Source of the DNA: Planctomycetota bacterium
GTDB lineage: Bacteria; Planctomycetota; Planctomycetia; Planctomycetales; Planctomycetaceae
Length of the DNA stretch: 64,000 nt
Assembly: GCA_018242525.1 (NCBI GenBank)
Contig: JAFEBS010000017.1
Location: 161,106 to 225,105, forward strand
Reading direction: 5' to 3'
The position numbers and the translations under genes were made by a program. This document shows, piece by piece, positions 20,616 through 31,910 of the stretch (within the stretch, counting starts at the first letter, position 1; each line of letters opens with the position of its first letter). A model generated the notes under the pieces. The model searched no databases, was not told where the DNA came from, and worked only from the letters and a program-made list of their open reading frames with translations.

Positions 20616-20987
20616 TCACTTGGCTCGCTTGGCACCGTAACGGCTTCTGGCCTGCATTCTCTTGGCAACACCCAGAGTATCCAGCACACCGCGAATAATC
20701 TTGTAACGAACACCGGGAAGGTCGCGAACACGACCGCCACGAACGAGCACGATCGAGTGCTCCTGCAGGTTGTGGCCTTCACCGGGAATGTAAGCCGTGA
20801 TTTCCTTCCCGTTCGACAACCGCACACGGGCCACCTTACGCAGCGCTGAGTTTGGCTTCTTGGGAGTCACCGTCTTCACGAGCAGGCACACGCCGCGCTT
20901 CTGCGGACAACCTTCCAGAACCGGAGTTTTCGTCCGAACTGGCTGGTGTTTTCGGGGCTTGCGAATCAACTGGTTAATTGTCGGCAT
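20616..20987 (-). CDS. rpsL: 30S ribosomal protein S12
   Basis: 123 residues from the ATG at 20987 ([12 protein letters not shown]); an upstream in-frame start adds five residues without support. S12 sits at the decoding centre. Lys43 ([11 protein letters not shown]) is the normal drug-sensitive residue. At the second hot spot the protein reads [10 protein letters not shown], so residue 88 is arginine where E. coli and M. tuberculosis have lysine. Asp89, the methylthiolation site, is kept. Lys88Arg is a known streptomycin-resistance substitution in other bacteria. The gene is first in the rpsL-rpsG operon, with its promoter at 21078-21106. Confidence 0.97.
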   Translation of the reverse strand: MPTINQLIRKPRKHQPVRTKTPVLEGCPQKRGVCLLVKTVTPKKPNSALRKVARVRLSNGKEITAYIPGEGHNLQEHSIVLVRGGRVRDLPGVRYKIIRGVLDTLGVAKRMQARSRYGAKRAK

Positions 20988-21392
20988 CGTCAGACTACCC
21001 AATCATCAATGTCACACAACAACGACCGCCCCGGGAGCGTGAAGACACAATCGTCCCGCAAAACACCAGGGTCGCGGAGTTTATTCCCTACGCGGGCCAA
21101 TATCAAGCGTCCCCATCCGTTGGCGGGTCGGGTTGTTGAGAATGTTTACTATTCACCCGCCCCACCGCTCTGGAAACCGTGCCGATTCCAGTCGTTCCGG
21201 AGAATTTGGCGCAGTGCATGATCGCCACAAACAATGGCTGCGATGAACGTTACAGACAACTCGAATAAACTGCAAGGCTGGCGGGTCAGTCTGATCGACG
21301 CGCCCGGAAGACCCATAACACCTGCCCGATCGGTGGATTCCTGACAGGTACGGCTTACTCGGACGGACGTGGCGTCCATCGTGGCAGCAAGC
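20988..21392. other. Gap between VWA gene and rpsL
   Basis: About 405 bases without a gene. It contains the rpsL promoter (21078-21106) and a leader of about 85 bases before the rpsL ATG. The part from 21110 to 21392 shows nothing I can support beyond lying downstream of the VWA gene stop; no T-tract hairpin was seen there. Confidence 0.5.
21078..21106 (-). promoter_or_regulatory. sigma70-type promoter of rpsL-rpsG
   Basis: Minus-strand TTGATA (21106-21101) and TAAACT (21083-21078) are spaced by 17 bases, the optimal distance; the matches are 5 of 6 and 4 of 6. The -10 ends about 90 bases before the rpsL ATG, with no gene between. Confidence 0.7.
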
Positions 21393-23858
<2,466 letters not shown>

Positions 23859-23945
23859 GAGAACCTCCCGTGGGCGGGTCATATTTTGAGGGCGACTCGT
23901 TCGGTGCTCGACAGTCAATGTCGAGAGGCCGATGCCGGTCGGAAT

Positions 23946-24536
23946 TTATTCGTGATCTTTCATCAAACTTCGCAGCCGTTTCAGGCCGGTATGCAACAGC
24001 ACTCCCACGTGGGAGACGCTTTGCCCGGTCACTTCAGCGATTTCCCGATAGGACATGTCGTTTTGAAACTTCAGTCGGATGACTTCCTGTTGTATGGGCG
24101 TCAGCCCTTCCAGCAGGTTTTGCAGACGGGAACTGGTCTCGCGCAAAACCAACTCATCCGCGGGTCCCGTTTCCCGGGGCAGTGATTTCAGGTCCAGATC
24201 TGTGGCAACCGACATGCGTTGCTCCTTTCGTTGAACATCCAATGCTCGATTGCGGCACACATGAAACAGCCACCGCGCCAAGTGTCCATCCAGCGCGGCC
24301 CGATCCTCACGCAGAACCCGTAGCAACGTGTCCTGAACAACATCGCGGGCCAGCTCCAGATCTCCGGTAATCCGCTGCGCATACCTCAACAGCGGTCCTT
24401 CAAACTGATCCAGAATCGACTGCAGCCAGGCGACGGAATCGGTGTCGCCAGTTGTGTTTGCAGGTTCAATCGGCCCGTGCCGGGGCTCGACGAGATCCCC
24501 GCCCAACTCAATTCTTGATGTGATCGAACTCGACAT
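23946..24536 (-). CDS. ECF-type RNA polymerase sigma factor
   Basis: 196 residues from an ATG at 24536, chosen for GGAG 6 bases upstream; longer in-frame starts lack a ribosome site and run through an inverted repeat. Region 2 is seen at residues about 40-105 (LARDVVQDTLLRVLRE, then WLFHVCRNRALDVQRKEQR). Region 4 lies at about 140-190 (LTPIQQEVIRLKFQNDMSYREIAEVTGQS). There is no region 3, as in group 4 sigma factors. It redirects RNA polymerase to a stress or envelope regulon. The next gene is the VWA protein with an anti-sigma-like N-terminus, the usual place for the cognate anti-sigma factor. Confidence 0.93.
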   Translation of the reverse strand: MSSSITSRIELGGDLVEPRHGPIEPANTTGDTDSVAWLQSILDQFEGPLLRYAQRITGDLELARDVVQDTLLRVLREDRAALDGHLARWLFHVCRNRALDVQRKEQRMSVATDLDLKSLPRETGPADELVLRETSSRLQNLLEGLTPIQQEVIRLKFQNDMSYREIAEVTGQSVSHVGVLLHTGLKRLRSLMKDHE

Positions 24537-24596
24537 CCTCGTCTCCGAGGTCATAGACCGGTCGTGACTTGATAACGGTTGGACGCGGGATTTCTT

Positions 24597-24622
24597 AGAA
24601 GAATTCCCAAAATAATTCTTCT
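24597..24622. promoter_or_regulatory. Perfect 9-bp inverted repeat upstream of ECF sigma gene
   Basis: AGAAGAATT (24597-24605) and AATTCTTCT (24614-24622) are exact inverted copies around an 8-base AT-rich spacer. The repeat lies 61-86 bases before the sigma-factor start and 131 bases before the divergent SGNH gene. Its position fits an operator or part of a divergent promoter; no T-tract follows, so termination is less likely. Confidence 0.5.
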
Positions 24623-24752
24623 CAATGACGGCACCATCGCAATGAATGGAATGTAGTATTTTTCTTGCGCGAAACGAGTTGTAACGACACTCGCAAATCG
24701 GGATGGCGACTTTGCCTCTGATCGCGAGAAACAAAAAATGTAAGGACGGGTA

Positions 24753-25955
24753 GTGACGAAGCATTCGACATCAGCCCCTGCAAAAACCGGTCAAACTGAA
24801 TGGCGAACCGTTCGTCGATGGATGTTCCGGTTCGTGGCCGTTTGCCTGGGCTTGGTAATGGCGGCACTCATGGGTGAAATCGGGGTACGCCTGTTCTATC
24901 CCCCCGATTGCAACTACGTGTTTGATCCGTACGTCGGAGTGCGTCTGCCGCCGTCAAGTTTCTTTTTTGGCGGGAACGAGGGGCGAATCTGGGTGCGGAC
25001 GAGCCGCCAGGGACTTCGTGATCGTGAACACTCGTTGGCAAAGCCGCCAAATGTCTATCGAATCGTGGTGCTCGGTGATTCGTTTTCAGAGGCCGTTCAA
25101 GTCAACCAATCCGAGACCTTCTGGAGTGTGCTGGAATCGGGTCTGAACGCCGACCGGGTTCTGCAAGAGCAGACGGTTGAAGTCATCAACTTTGGAGTTT
25201 CGGGATATGGCACAGTTCAAGAATGGCAGACGCTGAAGCATTATGCCGGTCAGTTCCAGCCCGATCTGGTATTGCTGGCATTGTTCCCGGGGAACGATGT
25301 TCGTAACAACAGCCGAAAGTTGGAGACTCAGGTGGGAACTCCGTTTGCCAGGATTGAAAACGGTGAATTGAAATTCGATCCCATCGCCAATCCGATACCC
25401 CCCGGAAGCTGGTTGTGGGTCAAAGATACGTGCGTCAAATGGTCGCGCCTGTTGCGGCTGATCTACCGCACAAAAGCGGCCCTTCAATCGAGAGCGCAAA
25501 CAGCAACTGCCACTCCGTTGACAGAACCGGGACTCGACATCCAGGCATTTATACCACCGCCTGATGCGGCCTGGACCGAGGCCTGGGAGATCACCCGATT
25601 GGCGTTGCGGGAAACGCAGAACGAAGCGAAGCGTCTGACCGCGAAATTCGTGGTGGCAGTCGTGACGAATCCGATTGAGGTCTCAGTCGATACCGAACAG
25701 GAGACTGCCTTAAAGCGACAATTGAACGTCGAAGACTTCGGATATGCGGATCGGCGACTGGACGAGATCTCGCGCGAGTTCGACTTTCCCGTGGTCCACC
25801 TGACACCGGAATTCCGCAAGCGTGCCCGCGACGAACATGTCTGGTTTCACGGATTTCCCGAGACACGCCTGGGAACCGGACACTGGAATCGTGATGGACA
25901 TCGTTTCGCCGGTGAAATCCTCACACGCGAACTGCCCCCCTTGATCCGCCCGTGA
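24753..25955 (+). CDS. Membrane-anchored SGNH/GDSL hydrolase
   Basis: 400 residues from a GTG at 24753 with AAGGA upstream. A single N-terminal membrane segment covers residues about 24-42 (MFRFVAVCLGLVMAALMG). The four SGNH blocks are present: VVLGDSFSEA with the nucleophile Ser110, INFGVSGYG (about 155), LFPGNDVRNN (about 184), and a C-terminal HWNRDGHRFA with the Asp/His pair. Enzymes of this type are esterases or O-acyl transferases/deacetylases that act on polysaccharides or lipids outside the membrane. The neighbouring asparagine synthase and glycosyltransferase, convergent by 5 bases, suggest a role in surface glycan modification (inference). Confidence 0.88.
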   Translation: MTKHSTSAPAKTGQTEWRTVRRWMFRFVAVCLGLVMAALMGEIGVRLFYPPDCNYVFDPYVGVRLPPSSFFFGGNEGRIWVRTSRQGLRDREHSLAKPPNVYRIVVLGDSFSEAVQVNQSETFWSVLESGLNADRVLQEQTVEVINFGVSGYGTVQEWQTLKHYAGQFQPDLVLLALFPGNDVRNNSRKLETQVGTPFARIENGELKFDPIANPIPPGSWLWVKDTCVKWSRLLRLIYRTKAALQSRAQTATATPLTEPGLDIQAFIPPPDAAWTEAWEITRLALRETQNEAKRLTAKFVVAVVTNPIEVSVDTEQETALKRQLNVEDFGYADRRLDEISREFDFPVVHLTPEFRKRARDEHVWFHGFPETRLGTGHWNRDGHRFAGEILTRELPPLIRP

Positions 25956-25960
25956 ACTGA

Positions 25961-27922
25961 TCAAGTGGACTGTCGGAGCCAGGCTTGAAACATCAGCACA
26001 TCCCACAGCAGGTAGTGCCAGTTGCCACGGCCAGTCAGGTGTTCAGCCCACTTCTGGCGAATCGGCAGGGGGTTCAGATAGCCCTCCTGCCGTAATCGAT
26101 GTTCATCGAGCAGGTCTTCCGCCCAGTCGCGCAGCGGTCCCCGCAGCCAACGGTCGATCGGGACGCCGAAACCCATCTTGGGACGTTCAAACATTCTGGC
26201 CGGGACGTACCGGGACAGGACTTCCCTCAAGATACGCTTTCCTGTCGTCCCCTGCACCAGGCAGTCGTGAGGGAGCGTCCAGGCGAACTCGACGACTCGA
26301 TGATCCAGCAGGGGAGTTCTCGCTTCGAGCGAAACAGCCATGCTCGCTCGATCCACCTTGGTCAGAATGTCATCCGGCAGGTAGGTCAAACTGTCGTACC
26401 ATTGGAAAGACTGCTGCGGATTGTCACATCTGGCAATACGGCCCCGAAGATCACAGCAATCGACCGGGGGACTTGTACCGACAACTATCTGCGTTTGCCG
26501 GCACCAATGCGACAAATTCCGCAGATATCGATCCACGGGCCCCGAATCATGGAGCAGCCGCGACAATTGAGCGAAACGGTTGGACACACGTCCCATGGGA
26601 AGGCGCGCCAGGCCAGTCACCAGTGCCTGGATGGGAATCTTCAGAGACTTCGGCGATTGACGAATGAAGTGGACCAGTCGCCCCAGCACGGCACTGGCCC
26701 GCCCCGAACCGAGCGGTCGACCATCGAATCCTTCCAGCGCCTCAAAATAGCGCCGGTAGCCGCAGAAGATCTCGTCTCCCCCGTCACCGGACAGCGCCAC
26801 CGTCACATGTTGTCGGGCCAACTGGCTGACCAGAAATGTGGGGATCTGCGATGAGTCTGCAAAGGGTTCGTCGAAGATCGTCGGCAGCCGGGGAATGACA
26901 TCGCGTGCCTGCGCCGAGGTGACTTGCAGTTCCACATGGTCAGTCTGCAAGTGCCCGGCAACTGCGGCCGCGTAGGGAGCTTCGTCATAGGCCGGGTCTT
27001 CGAATCCAATGGTAAACGTCCGGACCGGGCGATTCGACTGTTTCTGCATCAGCGCCACGACCAGCGACGAGTCGATGCCGCCGGACAAGAACGCACCCAG
27101 TGGAACATCCGCCACCATGCGGCAAGCGACTGCTTCGGTGAGTCGTTCGTCCAATTGCTCGGCAGCGCCGGCAAGCGAGATTTGGCCTCGTTCGCCGGCA
27201 CGCCTGATTCCAGAATCGGCCACATCTGTCAGCGACCAGTAGGAGATTGGCTGAGGCAGTTCAGCGTCGATTCCCAGGGTCAGGATCGTTCCGGGTGGCA
27301 GCATTTGAACGCCGCGGTAAATCGTTGCCGGGTGTCGGATGTAACACCACTGGAAATAATCGGAAAGCGATTGTCGATCGATCTCACCCACAAAGTCCGG
27401 GTGGGCACGCAGGGACTTCAACTCGGATCCAAACAAGAGCACGGAACGACAACGTCCGTAGTAAAGCGGCTTCTTGCCGATCCGGTCCCGAATCAAGCTG
27501 AGCGTGCGGTCGCGAGTATCCCAAACCGCGATGGCGAACATGCCGACACAACGTCGGATCGTGGAATCGATGCCCCATGTTGCGAAGCCTTCAACCAGGA
27601 CTTCCGTGTCCGAGAGACCTCGAAATGTTCGTCCGACCGCGACCAGGTCTCGACGTAGTTCGGCGTGGTTGTAGATTTCCCCGTTAAACGCGATCACATA
27701 TCGTCCACATCGAGAAGTCATCGGCTGATGTCCGGTCGGAGACAAATCGATGATGGACAATCGCTGATGACCTAACGCAATCCCGACGGAAGGATCTGTC
27801 CAGATGCCAGCATCGTCCGGCCCGCGATGGTGCAACGTCTGCGACATGGCGCTGACGGTCGCCATCAATTGCTCGGTGGTCTGGTTGCGACTCCGATTCC
27901 AAAAGCCGGTCAAACCGCACAT
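25961..27922 (-). CDS. asnB: Asparagine synthase (glutamine-hydrolysing)
   Basis: 653 residues from an ATG at 27922, so that after Met removal the N-terminal residue is Cys (MCGLTGF), the glutaminase nucleophile of class II amidotransferases. The glutaminase half (1-210) has HQRLSIIDLS and FNGEIYNH; the synthetase half has the ATP pyrophosphatase loop LSGGIDSSLV and LSGDGGDE. The length is typical of the AsnB type in exopolysaccharide and lipopolysaccharide clusters, where the enzyme amidates a sugar acid or peptide, rather than housekeeping asparagine synthesis. The glycosyltransferase gene ends 8 bases upstream on the same strand, which supports that reading. Confidence 0.93.
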   Translation of the reverse strand: MCGLTGFWNRSRNQTTEQLMATVSAMSQTLHHRGPDDAGIWTDPSVGIALGHQRLSIIDLSPTGHQPMTSRCGRYVIAFNGEIYNHAELRRDLVAVGRTFRGLSDTEVLVEGFATWGIDSTIRRCVGMFAIAVWDTRDRTLSLIRDRIGKKPLYYGRCRSVLLFGSELKSLRAHPDFVGEIDRQSLSDYFQWCYIRHPATIYRGVQMLPPGTILTLGIDAELPQPISYWSLTDVADSGIRRAGERGQISLAGAAEQLDERLTEAVACRMVADVPLGAFLSGGIDSSLVVALMQKQSNRPVRTFTIGFEDPAYDEAPYAAAVAGHLQTDHVELQVTSAQARDVIPRLPTIFDEPFADSSQIPTFLVSQLARQHVTVALSGDGGDEIFCGYRRYFEALEGFDGRPLGSGRASAVLGRLVHFIRQSPKSLKIPIQALVTGLARLPMGRVSNRFAQLSRLLHDSGPVDRYLRNLSHWCRQTQIVVGTSPPVDCCDLRGRIARCDNPQQSFQWYDSLTYLPDDILTKVDRASMAVSLEARTPLLDHRVVEFAWTLPHDCLVQGTTGKRILREVLSRYVPARMFERPKMGFGVPIDRWLRGPLRDWAEDLLDEHRLRQEGYLNPLPIRQKWAEHLTGRGNWHYLLWDVLMFQAWLRQST

Positions 27923-27930
27923 GAAGGTTC

Positions 27931-29100
27931 TCACAATCCTGTGTGGCACAGGACAGACGTCAGCAGTTCCTGCAAATGCAGGATTCCCATTTTTGAATCG
28001 TAGCGCTGCCGCACAGATTGGCGGGCCATGATGGCGCGGTGCTGCCAGTCCGGGTAGTGATCGATGGCAGCCTGAATGGCATCTGCAAGTGCGATGGAAT
28101 CGCCCGGTGGGACAAGATCCCCCAGCTTTCCTCCCTCCAGGATTTCAGCCGGCCCGTTCGGACAGTCCGTGGAAACAACGGGCGTTCCCCAGGCGACCGC
28201 TTCCAGAAGCGAGTTTGGCAGCCCCTCGTTCAACGAAGACAGGACGAACAGATTTGCTCGGCGAAACCACGGGAGAGTATTCGCGACAAACCCTTCGAAG
28301 CGGACATGATTCTGCAGGTTGCGGGCCTGGACAAAGCTCCTCAGCTCGGCATCCAACTCACCCGTTCCCAATATGACCAGCAGCAGATTGCAGGCACGTT
28401 GATGCACGAGCCTGTCGACCGCTTCCAGCAGGTAACGAAATCCCTTTTCGCGATGCAAGCGTCCTGCGGCCACCAGCAGAAACGAGTCTCCGGGGAGATC
28501 AGGCGCAGGTTCGGCGGCCCGCCTGTCGAGTTGATCCAGATCGAGCAGGTTGCCGACCGTGACGACGTGATCTGACGGTAGACCGTAGTACTCGATCACG
28601 CGCAGTCGTAACCCTTCAGAATTTGCCAGAACCAGACTGGCACGTCGATAGGCGGATCGTGCGAATCTTCGCCGAAGTGCGCTCAGCCATCCAGCACCAA
28701 ACTCCAATTCAGGCTGAGCCACACAACTGGAAACTCGGGGGGTGGTTCGAATCCATGTCGCGACGGCAGCATCGAGCGTGGCGCGAAATGTCCGATCGTA
28801 CACCATGTCGATGCGCTCACGGCGAAGAACGCGTGCCAGGTGCAGGGACCGCAGTAGCGGTGAAAGTTTGAATCGTCGGGCCAGTCGACTCCAACCGGAT
28901 TCTGCCCCAGAATCTCGAAATGAGTAGACCGGCACGTCTGCTGGAATTTTCGCCAGCAGATCTCCTTCGCGGGTTGCGAGATACAGCAGCGGTTCAAATT
29001 GAGTCCGATCGATCAGCCTTAAGATCTCGATGATCTGCCGTTCGGCTCCGCCGCCACTCATAGTGCCAATGACAAACAGAATTCGAATACGGCGCGTCAT
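27931..29100 (-). CDS. Glycosyltransferase family 4 protein
   Basis: 389 residues from an ATG at 29100 (MTRRIRILFVIGTMSGGGAE); the in-frame extension to 29196 enters the palindromic repeat and is rejected. The fold is GT-B: the N-terminal GGGAERQ acceptor-side loop, and a C-terminal donor domain with LLVAAGRLHREKGFRYLLEA and the E-x7-E motif in EGLPNSLLEA. Such retaining transferases add hexoses from NDP-sugars at the inner membrane. It forms a two-gene operon with asnB. The acceptor is unknown. Confidence 0.9.
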   Translation of the reverse strand: MTRRIRILFVIGTMSGGGAERQIIEILRLIDRTQFEPLLYLATREGDLLAKIPADVPVYSFRDSGAESGWSRLARRFKLSPLLRSLHLARVLRRERIDMVYDRTFRATLDAAVATWIRTTPRVSSCVAQPELEFGAGWLSALRRRFARSAYRRASLVLANSEGLRLRVIEYYGLPSDHVVTVGNLLDLDQLDRRAAEPAPDLPGDSFLLVAAGRLHREKGFRYLLEAVDRLVHQRACNLLLVILGTGELDAELRSFVQARNLQNHVRFEGFVANTLPWFRRANLFVLSSLNEGLPNSLLEAVAWGTPVVSTDCPNGPAEILEGGKLGDLVPPGDSIALADAIQAAIDHYPDWQHRAIMARQSVRQRYDSKMGILHLQELLTSVLCHTGL

Positions 29101-29621
29101 CCGAAGATTGGCCCACAAAAGACGAACAGATTCCACTCTGGCATCAACCAGGTTGGCTGTTGCAGTATAGACGGACAATTGGGCCTTTCCCAACAAATGG
29201 GGTCAGACCCCTGCCACAGGTATCTGATTTTAATCGAAATCACACTGGGAGGGGGTCAGACTGGTCTGACCCCATTTGTTAGGCAAAGCTGGAAAGTTGC
29301 TCCGCAGTCATGCGAAACCGACCGCGTGGTTCGCTCCGTCCAGTTCCTGGGCTTCATTCGGCAAAGTCTGCCGGTCTTTGACCGGCCAATTCCGTACCTG
29401 TGTCGGCCTGAATGGTCACCTACGATCCACAAAACCGCCCCCTGACGAAAAATCGTTAAACTTTGCCGATTTGATTGCATCCGCCGGATTGTTGTAACCG
29501 ATAGCACAGGGGAATCTCGGAAGTTCGAGAGGACTCGATCGTATCACGTCACTGTCGAAGGGTTGCGCGTCACCCAATTTCTCTTGGTCTGGCGGCCTCA
29601 CATCCGCGGAAGGAGCCGAAT
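29101..29621. other. Intergenic region with palindromic element
   Basis: About 520 bases between divergent genes. It holds the REP-like palindrome at 29192-29280 and a short perfect hairpin GCCGGTC-TTT-GACCGGC at 29370-29386. The end of the region should contain the promoter of the DUF11 gene: TTGATT and TGTAAC with 16 bases between, near 29472-29499, is a weak candidate. No small gene is supported. Confidence 0.5.
29192..29280. repeat. REP-like palindromic element (GGGGTCAGAC)
   Basis: The outer arms AACAAATGGGGTCAGACC (29192-29209) and its exact reverse complement (29263-29280) are 18 of 18 identical. Inside the right half, GGGGTCAGAC (29252-29261) and GTCTGACCCC (29264-29273) make a tight 10-bp hairpin with a 2-base centre. 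Three copies of the GGGGTCAGAC unit in opposite orientations resemble the REP/BIME elements mobilised by RAYT (REP-associated tyrosine) transposases. No transposase gene is in the window. Confidence 0.75.
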
Positions 29622-31619
29622 ATGCGTCGCGGGACTTGGATTCTCGCAGTTTCTGGAGTCATGGCACTGAACACGGGTGTCAGCTTCGCCGCTGACCCTG
29701 CGCAGGGAATCGCTCCGACCAACGGGAAATTGCAAATACGAAATCGACAAGCTGCGGTTCCCACGGCGGGACTGCCCAGTCGTTACACGCGCGGAACGAC
29801 CGCAGCGGAAAAGACGAAACAGAATTACTACGAAGAGCTGTTTGGCGAGCCTGCCAAGCCGCAGGCGGCTGAGCCCAAGGCATCCGTGGCTGCGACCGAT
29901 ACTTCGTGGGCAGATGACGTCCCTGCCGCCGAGACTGCAGCGGCGCCAGCCAAAGTCGCTGCCAAGCTTCCCATGGAACACGCCAGGCCCGCCGCGGATG
30001 CTCGCAAGTTCGCCCCCGCGGTCCGCAATTCGAAGACCGCGGCGGAACCGAGCGACAAAGTCATTCAGGCCGGTTACGACAAGTTGCCCACATCGTCCGA
30101 ACGCCGAATGATTCAGCAGGTTCGTAGCGAAGGACCGAAGCGTCCGACGGCGCCCCCCATGCCAGAACTCGGTGGATCGTCTGACGCTCCCGTCGGCAAA
30201 GTGGGTATCGTTGGACCACTGTCGACAAAAGCCACCGTCGCTGAGGCTGGCCCACAAACTCCCCAGGTGACCATCGAATGGGTCAAGAAGGGAGACATCA
30301 ATGTCGGCCAGGAATGTCAATTGGAACTGATTGTCAAGAACAGTGGCTCCGTTCCCGCGTCCGAAGTGGCCGTTGATGGCCTGTTCCCCAGCACTGTTCG
30401 ATTGACGAGTGCGACCCCCAAGCCCGCAGCTTCGGGTGAAAAGGTGACGTGGTCCTTTGATTCACTGGCCCCTGGTTCCGAACAGAAGATTTCCGTGAAA
30501 CTGATTCCCAGCCGTCGCGGCGACCTGGGAGCCACCGCGCAGGTTCGATTCACCGGTGCCGCCTCGGCATCCTTCCGGGTCGAAGAGCCGTTGTTGAAAG
30601 TGGCCCTGAAGGGGCCCACCGAAGTCATGCTGGGTGATCCTGCATCGCAGATGATCCTGGTCTCCAACCCGGGGACCGGAACAGTTCACGATGTGAAAGT
30701 CGAGGCTCGGATTTCCGATGGCCTGGAACATGGATCGCGTGGCGAACGGCTGATCATGGAAGTCGGTTCCATTGGTCCCGGCGAATCCCGGACCGTGCGA
30801 TTGGGGCTGTCTGCCATCAAGGGTGGGCAACAGTCCATCAGTGTCGCCGCCAATTCCAGTTCTGACGCAGGTGCCACCACCGCAGTCAATCTGAATGTCA
30901 TTGCCCCCAGCCTGAAGATTGCCGTCGATGGCCCTGCACTGCGGTACAAGGGCCGCAATGCCAAGTACAATCTGACCGTTACGAATGATGGAAGCGTTCC
31001 CAACAACAACATTCGCATCTCGCAAACGGTGGCGGACGGATTCAAATTTGTCGCGGCCGATCACAACGGCAAGTACGATTCCGGCAGCAAGAGCGTCCAG
31101 TGGTTCGTAGGCCGGTTGGAACCTGGTCAAACTGCGACGGTCGCTTGTGAATTGAGTGCTGTTGCCCTGGGCGACTTCTCACACACAGTGGCTGTCCTGT
31201 CCGATTCCGGGATTCGGGCCGAAGCGAAGGCCGAGACACGCGTCGATGGCATTGCTTCGCTGACGATGGAACTGGTTGACCTGGATGATCCGGTCGAAAT
31301 CGGTGCGGAAACGGCCTACGAAATCCGTGTTAAAAACGAGGGTTCAAAAGCAGCGTCGGCGGTTTCCATCGCTTGTGAACTGCCGCCGGAAATGGAACTG
31401 AAGTCCGTCAAGGCACCCGTCGAGTTCGTGAACGAAGGTCGGCAGATCCTGTTCAAGTCACTTGACAACGTGGCTCCAGGAGCGACCGTGGTATACAAGG
31501 TTCACGTCAAGGGGATCCAGGAAGGCAATCATCGCATGCGAGTTCGCATGACGGGTGCCAGCCTGCAGGAACCAGTGGTGCGTGAAGAAGCCACTAAGGT
31601 TTATGCCGACACGAAATAA
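29622..31619 (+). CDS. Secreted DUF11/Ig-repeat protein
   Basis: 665 residues; the ATG at 29622 follows GGAAGGAG by 6 bases. A signal peptide (ILAVSGVMALNTGVSFAAD) is followed by an Ala/Lys/Pro-rich low-complexity segment (to about residue 200). Then come four tandem Ig-like DUF11/CARDB repeats: VGQECQLELIVKNSGSVPAS, LGDPASQMILVSNPGTGTVH, KGRNAKYNLTVTNDGSVPNN and IGAETAYEIRVKNEGSKAAS. Such repeats serve as spacer or adhesive modules of cell-surface proteins. No sorting signal or membrane anchor is seen at the C-terminus. It is monocistronic, ending in the terminator at 31688. Confidence 0.85.
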   Translation: MRRGTWILAVSGVMALNTGVSFAADPAQGIAPTNGKLQIRNRQAAVPTAGLPSRYTRGTTAAEKTKQNYYEELFGEPAKPQAAEPKASVAATDTSWADDVPAAETAAAPAKVAAKLPMEHARPAADARKFAPAVRNSKTAAEPSDKVIQAGYDKLPTSSERRMIQQVRSEGPKRPTAPPMPELGGSSDAPVGKVGIVGPLSTKATVAEAGPQTPQVTIEWVKKGDINVGQECQLELIVKNSGSVPASEVAVDGLFPSTVRLTSATPKPAASGEKVTWSFDSLAPGSEQKISVKLIPSRRGDLGATAQVRFTGAASASFRVEEPLLKVALKGPTEVMLGDPASQMILVSNPGTGTVHDVKVEARISDGLEHGSRGERLIMEVGSIGPGESRTVRLGLSAIKGGQQSISVAANSSSDAGATTAVNLNVIAPSLKIAVDGPALRYKGRNAKYNLTVTNDGSVPNNNIRISQTVADGFKFVAADHNGKYDSGSKSVQWFVGRLEPGQTATVACELSAVALGDFSHTVAVLSDSGIRAEAKAETRVDGIASLTMELVDLDDPVEIGAETAYEIRVKNEGSKAASAVSIACELPPEMELKSVKAPVEFVNEGRQILFKSLDNVAPGATVVYKVHVKGIQEGNHRMRVRMTGASLQEPVVREEATKVYADTK

Positions 31620-31687
31620 CCTCAAACCACCACGGTTGCAACGATTTGACAATTGTTGCTCGTTGTGACCGTGGCCATGAAATCCAG

Positions 31688-31720
31688 CCGGACCGTCTTC
31701 CAGGAAGACGGTCCGGTTTG
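31688..31720 (+). terminator. Terminator of the DUF11 gene
   Basis: A perfect 13-bp stem (CCGGACCGTCTTC with GAAGACGGTCCGG) closes a 3-base loop CAG (31701-31703) and is followed by TTTG. It lies 69 bases after the stop codon. The T-tract is short, so efficiency is uncertain. Confidence 0.7.
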
Positions 31721-31910
31721 TCATTCAGGCCGGTGAATCTGTGAATATGAACGTGTGAAATCGAATTGTGAATTCCCGATTTTGAACGATCAACCCGCTC
31801 GAATTGGGGTTGGCTGGTATGGCCATCAAAATTATACTCCGCGCGCAGTCCGTCGCCTCAGGTGGTGGACATTTCGAAGGATTCGGCGCGGCGAAGCAGG
31901 GAGGCATCGC

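Noticed and set aside
28999..29196. N-terminal extension of the glycosyltransferase to 29196
   Set aside because: It reads into the palindromic element; the ATG at 29100 gives a normal GT4 N-terminus.
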